From positions 82,203-146,202 of the forward strand of contig NZ_JAGGRI010000037.1 in assembly GCF_018612875.1 (NCBI RefSeq): 64,000 nucleotides of DNA, written 5' to 3'. Numbering within the stretch: the first letter of the stretch is position 1; the number at the start of each line of letters is the position of its first letter. Below the pieces are notes generated by a model that saw only the letters and a program-made list of their open reading frames with translations, did no database searches and had not been told where the DNA came from. A program made the translations under genes and the position numbers. The DNA comes from Lysobacter sp. ISL-50 (GTDB lineage: Bacteria; Pseudomonadota; Gammaproteobacteria; Xanthomonadales; Xanthomonadaceae). Positions 1 through 9,176 of the stretch are shown here, piece after piece.

Positions 1-735
1 GAGTTCGCGCGCGAACATCGAGGCCGGCGCGAGCGCGACGCCGAGTCCCTGCAACGCGCATTGCACCATCGTCAGCGAGGAATCGAAGATCGGCCCGTTG
101 ATCGGGCCGTTCGGCACCGCCTGCGCCGCTTCGAACCACAGCCGCCAATCATCGACGAAGTACGAGCGCAGCAAGGCGAAGCGCGGCAGTTCTTCGGCGC
201 GGCGCAGTTGCGCGGCGATCACCGGCGTGCACAGCGGCGTGACCGGCGCGTTCATCAGGAACCGGCTTTCCATCCCCGGCCATGCGCCGCGGCCGTAGCG
301 GATCGCGTAGTCCAGGCCTTCCGCGGCCGGATCGACGCGGTTGTTGTGCGTGCTCACGCGCACGTCCACCGACGGATGCAGGCGCGCGAACTCGGCCAGC
401 CGCGGCAGCAGCCAACCGCTGGCGAAGGTGCCGACCGCGCCGACATGCACCACTTCGCGCGCCAGACCGTCGCCGACGCGGTCCAGGGCATCGTCGATGC
501 GGCCGAAGGCCTCCTGGATCGCCGGCAGCAGGCTCAACCCTTCGTCGGTCAGGGCCAGACCGCGCGGCAGACGGCGGAACAACTCCACGCCGAGCTGATT
601 CTCCAGCAGCCGTACCTGATGGCTGACCGCCGCCTGGGTGACGTTGAGCTCATCGGCCGCGCGGGTCAGGCTGAGCGCGCGCGCCGCGGCTTCGAAGACC
701 TTCAGTGCGCCGAGATTGATGCGGGCGTGCGCCAT
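1..735 (-). CDS. ampR: LysR-family regulator of the AmpR type (3' end outside window)
   Basis: The start codon is at 735 and the frame stays open to base 1, giving 245 codons of the usual ~295, so the C-terminus lies beyond the window. An N-terminal winged helix-turn-helix (residues ~8-66, with an LNVTQAAVSHQV recognition helix) precedes a LysR effector domain. The block STHNNRVDPAAEGLDYAIRY (128-147) is diagnostic of AmpR, the regulator that senses muropeptides released during cell-wall recycling and controls beta-lactamase. Thr103 and Ser220/221, in the region that contacts muropeptide in studied AmpR proteins, are retained. Unlike classical ampR it is not divergent from ampC on the visible side: the upstream neighbour is on the same strand 100 bp away. 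The family call is firm; the regulated gene is unknown. Confidence 0.9.
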   Translation of the reverse strand, partial: MAHARINLGALKVFEAAARALSLTRAADELNVTQAAVSHQVRLLENQLGVELFRRLPRGLALTDEGLSLLPAIQEAFGRIDDALDRVGDGLAREVVHVGAVGTFASGWLLPRLAEFARLHPSVDVRVSTHNNRVDPAAEGLDYAIRYGRGAWPGMESRFLMNAPVTPLCTPVIAAQLRRAEELPRFALLRSYFVDDWRLWFEAAQAVPNGPINGPIFDSSLTMVQCALQGLGVALAPASMFAREL

Positions 736-835
736 GGCGTTTCCAGTAGTGAATGGGCCCGTGCGGGCGAATGCCGCATCGGCCGGGTGCGCAGATTCAA
801 AGCGCCCGCGCCGCCGGTGTCAACGTCGGACGCGA

Positions 836-1768
836 TCAACGCCGGATCGCGGTCGCCGGCACCGCTTGTTCTTGCAATGCCAGCTCGGCCTGCCGCTCCA
901 GCAGATAGTCGTACCACTGTTGTTGCAGGCGCCCGACCGGACCCAGCGCGGCTTCGAACTCCTTCAGCGATCCGCCGCCGCGAATCAGTCCGCGATAGGC
1001 GCTCGCGTACTTGCCGTCCTGGTAGTGGAACAGGAAATGCGACAGGCTCCAGTACTCGATGTAATAGGTATTGAGATAACGCCCGCCGATGTCCGGGCCG
1101 GTGCCGTCGATGAGTTTGCGCAATTCGATCAAGCGGCCTTCGTCGAGATCGCGCTGCAACGAACCGCTCAGCTGCAAGTCGGCGACCCACCAGATCGGAT
1201 AGGTGTCCGGATCGATCCGCCCCGGAGACAGGCGATTGTTCTCCAGCCGGCTGGCGCCGAAATACGTCGCCAGACCTTCGTTGATCCATTTCGCCGTCGC
1301 CATGCCGGCGCGCTCGGCGTTCAACTGATGGGTGGCTTCGTGCAGCATCCAGTGATACGGGTTGCCGCCGCCATCGGCGTAGTAGGCGTGGCAGTACGGC
1401 TTGCGGTAATAGGCCTCGGCCCAGGGCATGCTGGTGTTGTATTGCGAGAATTCGTGCTTGTCGCGATACAAAATCAGCTTGAGCCGCGGCGCATCCGCCG
1501 CGGCCGCCGGCAGATCGAAGAAGCGCCCGTAGGCGCGGTTCAGCGCCTCCACGGCGGCCGCGACCTGCACCGTGCGTTTCGCCGTGGCGGTGCTGAAGAT
1601 CGCGTAGTGATCGGTCTGGAACTCCTGCGCGCCCGGCGGTATCCGCACCGGCGCCGGGGCTGCGCGGGTCGGGATCGGCGCGGGCGGCGGCGGCTGGCGT
1701 TCGCCGCAGGCCGTGCACAGGCTCGCCGCCAGCGCGAGGATCGACAGAGTCTTGCGTGCGGTGGGCAT
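836..1768 (-). CDS. Secreted gluzincin-type metallopeptidase-like lipoprotein
   Basis: 310 residues. A short hydrophobic leader ends at Cys18/Cys21, so this is probably a lipoprotein, although the lipobox is not canonical. It is followed by a Pro/Ala-rich linker (22-46). The fold core has HEATH at residues 143-147 and a downstream NEGLATYF helix with Glu164, the arrangement of a zinc HExxH + E gluzincin as found in DUF1570-like proteins. Tyr/Trp-rich segments surround the site. Substrate is unknown; degradation or remodelling of envelope or external protein is an inference. It lies upstream of ampR on the same strand with a 100 bp gap. Confidence 0.8.
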   Translation of the reverse strand: MPTARKTLSILALAASLCTACGERQPPPPAPIPTRAAPAPVRIPPGAQEFQTDHYAIFSTATAKRTVQVAAAVEALNRAYGRFFDLPAAAADAPRLKLILYRDKHEFSQYNTSMPWAEAYYRKPYCHAYYADGGGNPYHWMLHEATHQLNAERAGMATAKWINEGLATYFGASRLENNRLSPGRIDPDTYPIWWVADLQLSGSLQRDLDEGRLIELRKLIDGTGPDIGGRYLNTYYIEYWSLSHFLFHYQDGKYASAYRGLIRGGGSLKEFEAALGPVGRLQQQWYDYLLERQAELALQEQAVPATAIRR

Positions 1769-1971
1769 CGGCGTCGCATCCTGCGTGAGAGTCAGCCGAG
1801 CGCATCGCCCCGGTCGCGATCATTCTCGGGCGAAGCCGCGATCGCGCGCAATCGCCGCCCGCGCAAAGTGGCCTGGAGCGCGCCGCCTAACTGGCCCTGG
1901 AGTGGGCCCGGCCTACGCCACACAGTGCAGCGGCGGCCGCTCCCCGCGCGGCCGGAAAGGACTACCGCCCG

Positions 1972-2562
1972 ATGAGCGCACGAAACAGCGTGACCTTCGC
2001 CGTGATCGCCGGCGGCCTGGCGGCCTTGCTGGCGATCGCGCCCACCGCCGCGCAACGCGCCCACCCCGACGCGGACGGCGCCCCCGCCGACGGACAAAAC
2101 AGTTTCGACTTCGAATTCGGCCGCTGGAACAGCCACGTCAAACGCCTGAAGCAGCCCTTGAGCGGTTCCGACGAGTGGGTCGAGTACCAGGGCACGACGG
2201 TGGTGCGCAAACTCCTCGACGGCCGCGCCAATATCGCCGAACTCGATATCGCCGGCCCCGCCGGCCGCATCGAGGGCGTGTCGCTGCGCTTGTACGAGCC
2301 GCAAAACCGGCAGTGGACGATCCACTACGCCAGCCTGCGCGACGGCGCCCTGACCGCCCCCATCGCCGGCCGCTTCGAACACGGGCGCGGCGAGTTCTAC
2401 GGCGACGACCGCCTGGGCGACCGGCCGATCCGCGTGCGCTTCGTGATCCGTTGCGAAACCCGCGACCGCTGCCTGTTCGAACAAGCCTTCTCCGCCGATG
2501 CGGGCAAGACCTGGGAAATGAACTGGATCAGCACGGACACGCGGGTGCGCGACGGCGGTTAA
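1972..2562 (+). CDS. Secreted DUF1579-like protein, copy 1
   Basis: 196 residues with a signal peptide (~1-28, cleavage near TAAQRA). The mature part starts with FDFEFGRWNSHVKRLKQPL and ends with EQAFSADAGKTWEMNWIS; both segments are shared with the next gene, so the two are tandem paralogues. Small beta-rich proteins of this kind are usually annotated as DUF1579-like or uncharacterised. No catalytic motif is visible. An AAAGGA sequence lies about 11 bp upstream of the ATG. Function unknown; a periplasmic ligand-binding barrel is possible. Confidence 0.8.
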   Translation: MSARNSVTFAVIAGGLAALLAIAPTAAQRAHPDADGAPADGQNSFDFEFGRWNSHVKRLKQPLSGSDEWVEYQGTTVVRKLLDGRANIAELDIAGPAGRIEGVSLRLYEPQNRQWTIHYASLRDGALTAPIAGRFEHGRGEFYGDDRLGDRPIRVRFVIRCETRDRCLFEQAFSADAGKTWEMNWISTDTRVRDGG

Positions 2563-2625
2563 AGCGCGCCTAGTGCGGCGCCGTCCACCCCTATCGCGCT
2601 TCATCCTCACTCAACGAGACCGTTC

Positions 2626-3213
2626 ATGACGCCAGACCCCGACCGCCGCCGCATCGTGCAACTGTCGCTGCTCGCCGCCGTGGCCGGCGCGATTCCGGCC
2701 GGCGTCGCCGGCGCCGAAACCAACACCGGCACCGCGACCGCCGACGATCCCGCGCGCGCGTTCGACTTCTTCCTCGGCAGCTGGCAAGTCCGCTATCTCC
2801 GCCTCAAGGAACGCCTGCTCGACAACCACGATTGGGAAGAATTCGAAGGCGTGTGCAAAGTGCAGCCGATGTTCGGCGGCCTGGCCCAAATGGACGAAAG
2901 CAGCGTGCGCCGCCCGGGCTTGCCGTATCAGGGCCTGGGCCTGCGCAGCTACGACCCCGCGAGCAAGACCTGGGCCGACTGGTGGCTGGACACGCGCAAC
3001 CCGCACAAGCTCGACCCGCCCATGCTCGGCGGCTTCGCCGGCGGCATCGGCACCTTCTTCGGCAAGAACACCGTGCGCAACCAGCCGGTCAAGGTCCGCG
3101 GCGTGTGGTCGCGGATCACCGCGACCTCGCTGCAATGGGAGCAAGCGTTTTCGCCGGACGACGGCAAGACCTGGGAGACCAATTGGGTGTCCCGGTACAA
3201 GCGCGTGGCGTGA
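2626..3213 (+). CDS. Secreted DUF1579-like protein, copy 2 (possible Tat substrate)
   Basis: 195 residues, beginning 63 bp after copy 1. The leader has DRRR followed by a hydrophobic stretch and AGA, compatible with a Tat signal but without a full consensus. The mature domain shares FDFFLGSWQVRYLRLKERLL and EQAFSPDDGKTWETNWVS with copy 1, at the same positions, giving strong evidence of tandem duplication. Identity between the paralogues is highest at the two ends and low in the middle, suggesting one fold with a diverged pocket. Function unknown. Confidence 0.8.
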   Translation: MTPDPDRRRIVQLSLLAAVAGAIPAGVAGAETNTGTATADDPARAFDFFLGSWQVRYLRLKERLLDNHDWEEFEGVCKVQPMFGGLAQMDESSVRRPGLPYQGLGLRSYDPASKTWADWWLDTRNPHKLDPPMLGGFAGGIGTFFGKNTVRNQPVKVRGVWSRITATSLQWEQAFSPDDGKTWETNWVSRYKRVA

Positions 3214-3299
3214 TCCATCGGATCGGCCCAAACACATGGCGTTGGGGCGTTCGCCGCCGCCCGGATCGCCCGCCCGCGACAAATCCGGTCTGTCAACGC

Positions 3300-3328
3300 C
3301 TGACGCCGCGCCCGCAACTGCCTACAAT
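3300..3328 (+). promoter_or_regulatory. Candidate sigma70-type promoter for the ParB-like gene
   Basis: CTGACG at 3300-3305 and TACAAT at 3323-3328 are separated by exactly 17 bp. The elements lie 34 bp upstream of the ATG at 3362. Their position inside a longer upstream reading frame supports the start at 3362. Recognised by eye only. Confidence 0.45.
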
Positions 3329-3361
3329 GCCGCCCCCACTGTTGTCGGCTGGCCCTGTTTC

Positions 3362-4216
3362 ATGGAAATCCTGATCAACGAGTCGCTCAAGGCCTATATC
3401 GATCCGCTCACGCCGGACGAATACGAGGCGCTGGAAACCAGCATCCTGGCCGAGGGCTGCCGCGACGCGCTGGTGCTGTGGGGCAGCGTGCTGATCGACG
3501 GCCACAACCGCTACGGCATCTGCCGCAAGCACGATCTGCCGTTCCAGACCGTGCAGAACACTCGCTTCCAGTCGATGGACGATGTGCACCTGTGGATGAT
3601 CGACCAGCACCTGGGCCGGCGCAGCGTCTCCGATTTCCAGCGCGGCGTGCTGGCGCTGCGCAAGCGCGAAATCCTCGCCGCGCGGCGCGCGCTGGCCGAG
3701 GAACAGCGCGCCCAGGCCGAAGCGGCGGCGCCGGAGCCGGAACCCGCGCCGGCAGTGGCGGATGCGTCCGATCAGGACGCCGACGGCGCGCCGCCGTGGT
3801 CCAGCGACGCGCCCGCCGGCACCACCGTGTTCGACAGCCGCGAAGCACTGGCCAAGGCCGCGCGCCTGAGCAGCAATCAGGTCGGGCTGATCGAGAAGAT
3901 CCAGAAGCAGGCCACGCCGGAAGTCGTGGCCGCGGTGAAATCCGGCGCGATCTCGATCAACGCCGCGGCCGCCGTCGCCACCCTGCCCGCCGAAGAGCAG
4001 CGCGCCGCGGCCATGGCCGGTGGCGACGAGCTCAAGCAGGCGGCCAAGCGCGCGCGCGAATCCAAGCGCAAGCCGCGCGAGCCCAAGGCGAACGATGCGG
4101 CTTCGGCCGGCGACGACGCCGAGCTGCAGGCCTTGCGTCAACGGGTCGAAGAATTGACCGCGGAGAACGAAGCGCTGCGGCGCGAGATCGCCGAATTGCA
4201 GGCGGCGCTGGCGTAA
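3362..4216 (+). CDS. ParB-like N-terminal domain protein with C-terminal coiled coil
   Basis: 284 residues. Residues ~1-90 form a ParB/Spo0J-type N-terminal domain, including an IDGHNRYGICRKH motif equivalent to the DGHHRY/DGNRR active region of the superfamily. A long Ala/Glu-rich linker, a helical region around NQVGLIEKIQ and a basic segment (KRARESKRKPREPK) follow, and the protein ends in a leucine-heptad coiled coil (LRQRVEELTAENEALRREIAELQ). Proteins of this layout in xanthomonads are commonly labelled plasmid replication/partition related, but no ParA partner or parS cluster is visible here. DNA binding is likely; the role is not established. An in-frame start at 3236 exists but a promoter lies inside that extension. 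Confidence 0.8.
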   Translation: MEILINESLKAYIDPLTPDEYEALETSILAEGCRDALVLWGSVLIDGHNRYGICRKHDLPFQTVQNTRFQSMDDVHLWMIDQHLGRRSVSDFQRGVLALRKREILAARRALAEEQRAQAEAAAPEPEPAPAVADASDQDADGAPPWSSDAPAGTTVFDSREALAKAARLSSNQVGLIEKIQKQATPEVVAAVKSGAISINAAAAVATLPAEEQRAAAMAGGDELKQAAKRARESKRKPREPKANDAASAGDDAELQALRQRVEELTAENEALRREIAELQAALA

Positions 4217-4273
4217 GTTTCGCCGGGCACGCGCGCCGGCTGAGACATCACGCCTGAGCGCGCGCCGGCCGAG

Positions 4274-4561
4274 TTATTCCGCCGGCTTCTCGCACTTGCC
4301 GTCGCGGAACAGCGCCCACTCTTCGCACACGCGCCCGTCGGGCAGCGTGCACAGGCCGTACTGGCCGCCGTCCTTGCCGGTGCGGATTTCGAGTTTGCCG
4401 CCGACTTTCCCGCAATGCACCGAGGCCGGGTTGGCCAGGCCGACCGCGGTCGGCTTGGCGGCGGCAGCGGTGTTGTCCGCGGTCGGGGCCGAAGGGGTGC
4501 TGCAGGCGGCCAGGGCCAGCACGGCGAGCGACAGCAGCGGCGACACAGCGCGTTGATTCAT
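4274..4561 (-). CDS. DUF333 family lipoprotein
   Basis: 95 residues. The chosen ATG gives a clean lipoprotein leader (LAVLALAAC, lipidated Cys20). After a low-complexity linker comes the DUF333 signature: ANPASVHC, GGQYGLCTLPDGRVCEEWAL and a final GKC, with four cysteines suited to two disulfides. The domain is often called putative hemolysin, but that name has little experimental support. An extended frame upstream to 4666 would bury the lipobox and is disfavoured. Confidence 0.85.
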   Translation of the reverse strand: MNQRAVSPLLSLAVLALAACSTPSAPTADNTAAAAKPTAVGLANPASVHCGKVGGKLEIRTGKDGGQYGLCTLPDGRVCEEWALFRDGKCEKPAE

Positions 4562-4682
4562 GATCGGGACCTCGCGGGAAACGGCCGCCACTATAGGGTT
4601 TTCCCGGTTCACGCCGGAGTGAAGGGCGCCGCGCGCGATGGCCGCGCGCAGCGCCCGCCTTGCCATGCAGCGGTCGCGGCGG

Positions 4683-5657
4683 TCAGCCGCGCACGGCCAC
4701 GTTGTTCTCGAACGCCATCTGCGCCTGGGCCTGATCGGCCCAGCGCACGTCCGCGCCGGCCGGCGGATCGGTGCTGATCATGGTCAGCGAAGCGTCGACG
4801 TAGTCCGGGAACGTGCCGGCCCACTGCTGCGGCGTTACCGGCAGGGCGTTGGTCAGCACCGTGCACAGATTGATCAGCGAGTGGCGCGACAGCAGATGCG
4901 GGAACCACTCGTGATCGACGTAGAACGCGGTGCGGAATCCGCTGCCGACCGCGCTGTAGTCGAACGCCGACGGCGGCAGCGAGGGCACATAGTCCCAATA
5001 GTTGTAGACGCGCACGCTGTCGCTGTCGGCGATCTTGCTGGCGTAGGCGATCGCCCAGTCGTCGGTGCCGACCATCGGGCTGGAGAAGTTGATGTTCAAC
5101 GCCGTGGTCGGTTGGCTGATGGCGACATCCAGCGAGAACAACTGGCTCAAGGCCGCGCCCAGGCTGTGGCCGGTCACATACAACTGCGTGGTCGGGAACT
5201 GTTGCAGCAAGGCGAACAGTTGCTGCCGCATCGACTGGCTCATGCCGCCGCCGGTGCCGTCGTAGATGCCGTAGAAACCCGACGATACCCGCGGCGTCGG
5301 GCTGATGCTGCCGCTGGTGGGAACGAAATCGGTCGGGATGAAATGCACGTCCTCGTACGCGTCCAGGTCCGAGTCGGTGCCGCGGAAGGCGAAGATGCAG
5401 GTGCCCGGGTCGCTGTCGGACTGGAACACCAGCCCGTATTTTTCTTCCGAACCGGTGAACAAGATCGCATCCCAACCAGTCCAGGCGCCGACCTGGGTGT
5501 AACCGGCGGGCGCCTGGTACGGCGTGCCCTGGTAATAGTCGTAAGCGGCCTTGGACGCGGCCGCCAGGGCCAGGGTCAAGGTCGCGTCGAGAGTCGGATT
5601 GGACACCGATTGCACATCGGAAGTCGCTCGTTGGGCCATCGCGTTGCTCGGGCTCAT
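4683..5657 (-). CDS. Class 3 lipase (alpha/beta hydrolase)
   Basis: 324 residues, matching the fungal-type lipase_3 family. IFAFRGTDSDLDAYEDV provides the conserved RGT region, and YVTGHSLGAALSQLF carries the GHSLG nucleophile elbow. SSPMVGTDDWAIAY and a later DYVPSLP supply the typical Asp region; FPHLLSRH is a candidate His region. There is no obvious signal peptide: the N-terminus (SPSNAMAQRATSD) is polar. The protein is either cytoplasmic or exported by a non-classical route. It probably hydrolyses acylglycerols. Confidence 0.88.
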   Translation of the reverse strand: MSPSNAMAQRATSDVQSVSNPTLDATLTLALAAASKAAYDYYQGTPYQAPAGYTQVGAWTGWDAILFTGSEEKYGLVFQSDSDPGTCIFAFRGTDSDLDAYEDVHFIPTDFVPTSGSISPTPRVSSGFYGIYDGTGGGMSQSMRQQLFALLQQFPTTQLYVTGHSLGAALSQLFSLDVAISQPTTALNINFSSPMVGTDDWAIAYASKIADSDSVRVYNYWDYVPSLPPSAFDYSAVGSGFRTAFYVDHEWFPHLLSRHSLINLCTVLTNALPVTPQQWAGTFPDYVDASLTMISTDPPAGADVRWADQAQAQMAFENNVAVRG

Positions 5658-5846
5658 GGTTCGCCTCGTCGTTGGTTAGCGGAATGACGTCGCGCGGGCG
5701 AGCGCGTCCGGCGCCGCGAGACGGCGCAGAACGCGCGATAGGCAATGGGACGCGCCTTGCCTGATTGCGGCGGGACTCGGTCGGCTGCGGCCGGTCCGGT
5801 TCGCACGCGGCATTCGTTAGTACGTCAAACGCACCGGCTTGAGGAC

Positions 5847-5881
5847 AAAAAAACGGAGCAGCGCGCGAACCGCTGCTCCGT
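5847..5881 (-). terminator. Rho-independent terminator after the beta-helix gene
   Basis: An 11-bp perfect stem (5853-5863 with 5871-5881) encloses a 7-base loop. Read on the minus strand it is followed by seven T residues. It lies 68 bp beyond the stop of the beta-helix gene and in its direction. Confidence 0.9.
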
Positions 5882-5948
5882 CTTCGAGGTCGATCCCGCC
5901 GACCCTCGCCCGCGCCGGCTGACTGCGCGGGCGGCGCCTTCGCGGCGC

Positions 5949-8099
5949 TTACTGCGGCGCGTCTTCGACCACGACGTCGTCCACGTAGAAGGTCGCATCC
6001 TCATGGCCCGAGTCGGACGAACCCAGCAACATGATCCACACGCTCGCGGTCAGCGGCGGCGGCTGCACGGTGCCGGTCACCTGCGACCAATCGTCGCCGA
6101 TCGCGCCGAACATCACGTCGCTGAAGGACGTGTCCTCATCGCCGGTGGCCGGCGTGCCGTCTTCCTTGAGCCAGCGCAGACGCAGGCGCGAATTACCCGG
6201 CAACGATGCCGTGCCGGCCGCGTGCTTGACCCAAAGGCTCACCCGCTTGGCGCCGTTGTCGGCCAGATAACCGGGATGATTGGCGACCTGCACGCCCCAA
6301 TAGCCACTGCTGACCACCTGCAGGCTGTGCGTACCGGTGTGGCCCTGATCGGCGCGGGCGATGGCGCTGCCATACCACGCATTCCACAGACCGGCCGACG
6401 GCTCCAGCGTGGCGGTCGGTGGATCGAGCAGATTGAACGGCGAGCCGTCGGTGGTGCTGCCGGCGTCCTGATGGTACGGCGCGGCCTGCCAGGCGCTGAA
6501 GCTGATCGCCTCGCCGTAGCGCTTGGCGAAGCGCCACGGGCCGTAGTAGTGATTGTTCGCGAAGCGATTGTTGTTGTTGAACATCACATCGCTCTGCACC
6601 TGCTGCACGGTGTACGGCGACCAGGTCAGGTTGTTATCGCCGGTCGCGTACAGCGCCTGCGCGCCGCAATAGCTGGAGCTGTTGCACGGCACCACGGCCG
6701 GATCGAAGTAGAACTCGTTGTTGGTCACTTCGATGTTCTTCGCATGCCAGCGGCAATCGCGCTGCAGGACCGGGTCGGCGCCGATCTGGGTGTAGCACGG
6801 ATGCAGGTTGCTGACCGGATCGGGGTACTTGGTCGGATGGTCCGGATCGGGCCGGGCGATCAGCGCCGGATGCACGAACGGAGTGCAGTACACCGAACTG
6901 GTATTGCCGTTGGAGTTGCAGAAGCGGTTGGCGTTCTCGTAGATCGACACGCCGGAGAAATTATTCTCGAAGTAATTGTCGTAGATGCGCAGCGCGGTGG
7001 AGCCGCTGATCTGCGACTGCAGGCGCGAATCGCCGCCGGATTCGGACAGGTAGATCGCCGGCGCCGGCGAGCCGCGGTCGGAGTTGCCCGACGCCCAGGC
7101 GTTGTTGATGAAGGTGTTGCTGCGGATCGTGGCGTTGTAGCTGATCTCGTACCAGATGCCGACGCCGTCGTTGTCCTTGATGAAATTGTTCTCGAACAGG
7201 AAGTCGATGTTGTTCGTGTCGGCCCACAAGCCGGTGCCGCGGTTGTTGTGGACGTAATTGCCGACCACCTTCGCCCCGCGCACGTCCCAGAACTTGCCGC
7301 CGCCGGTGCAGCCGCACTTGGTCGAGGTTTCCCAGTCGTCGGTGTTGTTGCCGGCGATCTCGTTGTAGCTCAGTTCGATGCCGACGATGGCCGAGCGGCC
7401 CGGAATGGGATTCTCCGGAGTCGGCTCGACGCTGGGCAGCGGCTTCTTGTACATGCTGAAGCCGTACTGGCCGTTGTCCTTCAGGCAGTTGTAGCGCACA
7501 CGGTTGTCGCTGCCGAGAAACACGCCGGCGCCGTCGTTGTCGACGATGGTGTTGTATTCGATGGTCCAGTGGTCGCCGGCATCGTGGTTGACCACGCCCT
7601 GGTCGAAGTTGTCGCGGTCGCGGCCGAAATTGCGGATGGTCAGATAGCGGATGACGACGTTATCGACCGCGTTGGTGAAGGCGTACAGATTCTTGTTCTT
7701 GCCGTCCAGGATCGCGCCCGGCGCGCCCAGATAGGTGTTGCCCGGGCGGGCGATGATCTGGCCGTAGATATCTTCGCCGAAGGTGTGCTCGCCGGTTTCG
7801 AACCAGAACGTCACGCCGCTGCGATTGAAATCGAAACGGCTGTTGTCGCCGGCCGGCACGAGGATCGCGCCCTCGGGCAAGGTCGCAGGGCCCGTCGGCA
7901 TGACGCCGGCGCTGCAGTAGTTGGCCGGCGCCTGCGCCGGCCACAGCAGGCCGGTGTGGGCCTGGCCTTCGCCGCCGATCCGCGCCTGCGCCGACACGGC
8001 CAGTGGGATCAGACCGCAACTCAACAAAAGGGCCGGCAGGCACAGCCCGCGCAGCCTGCGATGGAATACGGACAACGGTTTGCGTCGATCGATGGCCAC
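5949..8099 (-). CDS. Secreted right-handed parallel beta-helix protein with C-terminal beta-sandwich domain
   Basis: 716 residues from a GTG at 8099, preceded by GGGG at a suitable distance; it gives a clean signal peptide (RRKPLSVFHRRLRG then a hydrophobic core ending AVSAQA). An ATG at 8255 would add 52 unlikely residues. Residues ~100-520 contain repeated N-rich rungs (NTIVDNDGAGVFLGSDN, GNYVHNNRGTGLWADTNN, NNFIKDNDGVGIWYE) typical of pectate-lyase-like or alginate-lyase-like beta-helices. The final ~150 residues resemble a carbohydrate-binding or jelly-roll module (LRLRWLKEDGT, FYVDDVVVED). Probably an extracellular polysaccharide-binding or -cleaving protein; no lyase catalytic residues could be assigned. 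Confidence 0.85.
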   Translation of the reverse strand: MAIDRRKPLSVFHRRLRGLCLPALLLSCGLIPLAVSAQARIGGEGQAHTGLLWPAQAPANYCSAGVMPTGPATLPEGAILVPAGDNSRFDFNRSGVTFWFETGEHTFGEDIYGQIIARPGNTYLGAPGAILDGKNKNLYAFTNAVDNVVIRYLTIRNFGRDRDNFDQGVVNHDAGDHWTIEYNTIVDNDGAGVFLGSDNRVRYNCLKDNGQYGFSMYKKPLPSVEPTPENPIPGRSAIVGIELSYNEIAGNNTDDWETSTKCGCTGGGKFWDVRGAKVVGNYVHNNRGTGLWADTNNIDFLFENNFIKDNDGVGIWYEISYNATIRSNTFINNAWASGNSDRGSPAPAIYLSESGGDSRLQSQISGSTALRIYDNYFENNFSGVSIYENANRFCNSNGNTSSVYCTPFVHPALIARPDPDHPTKYPDPVSNLHPCYTQIGADPVLQRDCRWHAKNIEVTNNEFYFDPAVVPCNSSSYCGAQALYATGDNNLTWSPYTVQQVQSDVMFNNNNRFANNHYYGPWRFAKRYGEAISFSAWQAAPYHQDAGSTTDGSPFNLLDPPTATLEPSAGLWNAWYGSAIARADQGHTGTHSLQVVSSGYWGVQVANHPGYLADNGAKRVSLWVKHAAGTASLPGNSRLRLRWLKEDGTPATGDEDTSFSDVMFGAIGDDWSQVTGTVQPPPLTASVWIMLLGSSDSGHEDATFYVDDVVVEDAPQ

Positions 8100-8628
8100 T
8101 GCGAAATCCCCGTGGATGGTGGCGATATGAAAGGTGTAGCCGCGCACGCGCAGCGATCCTCGCCGCGGCGGCCATGACGGCCGCCGACGGGCGCGTTCCG
8201 AAGCGCTCCCCGCTCCGGTCCCGGCGCGTGCCTGGGCTGCGCAGGTAAATGCCATGGGCCGTCATGGCTCAATAGTGGAGGCTGTCATCACGCGACTGAG
8301 TTGTGATGCGTGTCGCGATAAAAGCCGGGTTCGGCGGGCGCTTGGCAGACCGGTGAGCGCCGGATTGTGCGTAATCGGGCGGCGGCGGGTCGGCCGCGCG
8401 CGATACGCGCGGCCGCGACGCGGGTCCGGCGCGCATTCGTCGCATCCGGCCCGCACCGGATCGCCGAACGCGCGCCCGCGTTTGCCTGCGCTTGCGCTTA
8501 CGCGCGCCCTGCGCAGCGCATAAGTCCAATTGTCGCCGGCGAGCATCCGGCCCCGCGATTCGGGGACAACACCGCGCACGGCCCTTGGCTACCGTGCGCA
8601 CACCCTCCGCAGTGAACAAGGAACGGAC
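8100..8628. other. Intergenic region, no gene recognised
   Basis: 529 bp between divergent genes. The reading frames present have the biased composition of GC-rich noise. It must hold the promoters of both the beta-helix gene and the NTF2-like gene, but no convincing elements were picked out. Confidence 0.5.
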
Positions 8629-9150
8629 ATGACCTCCAATCAATCCCGCAGCGCGCGTGCGCGGCTTCCGCTGGTGTGCTCGATCATCGCCCTATGCGCC
8701 AGCGGCGGCGCCTTCGCCGGCGAAGCGGCCGCCGATGCGTCGGCGCAAGCTCTGAACCAGGGCCAGAACATTCTGCATCGCATCTGCGCGCGCCAGTTCG
8801 AAATCGCGCAGAAGACCGACATGGAATCCTTCCGCGACTACGACGCCGCGACCTTCCGCGCCATCCACGACGAACGCGCCATCACCGTGTTCGACAGCGG
8901 CGGCACGCGCATCGGCATCGACGCGATCATGGCCGCGCTGGCCAGCCACTTCGCCAACCGCGAAGCCAAGTGGAGCTGGACCGAGCGTTATCGTGTCGTC
9001 GACGGCTGCCGCTCGGCCTACATCCTGTACGAAACCGTCTACGAGATTCCGCGCATCGGCTATCGGCAGAAAGCCCTGACCGGCGTCACTTACACCCACG
9101 ACGGATTCAAGTGGCTGAGCATCGCCGACCAGGGCACCAAGTTGCCGTAA
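8629..9150 (+). CDS. Secreted NTF2-like (SnoaL/DUF4440-type) protein
   Basis: 173 residues with a signal peptide ending GGAFAGEA. The mature domain has the pattern of the cone-shaped NTF2-like fold: a helix with FRDYDAATFRAIHDERAITVFDSGGTRIGIDAIMAAL, then beta strands WSWTERYRVVDGCRSAYILYETVYEI and a final GVTYTHDGFKWLSIADQGTKLP. Such proteins are enzymes or binding proteins; nothing here decides which. A GGAAC motif lies just before the ATG and a terminator follows immediately. Confidence 0.75.
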   Translation: MTSNQSRSARARLPLVCSIIALCASGGAFAGEAAADASAQALNQGQNILHRICARQFEIAQKTDMESFRDYDAATFRAIHDERAITVFDSGGTRIGIDAIMAALASHFANREAKWSWTERYRVVDGCRSAYILYETVYEIPRIGYRQKALTGVTYTHDGFKWLSIADQGTKLP

Positions 9151-9176
9151 GCATCCGCCACCCGGGCAGGTGCACG

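Noticed and set aside
5745..8177. Long plus-strand open frame antisense to the beta-helix gene
   Set aside because: Val/Ala/Arg-rich translation with no family, produced by high GC opposite a real secreted protein with a signal peptide and terminator.
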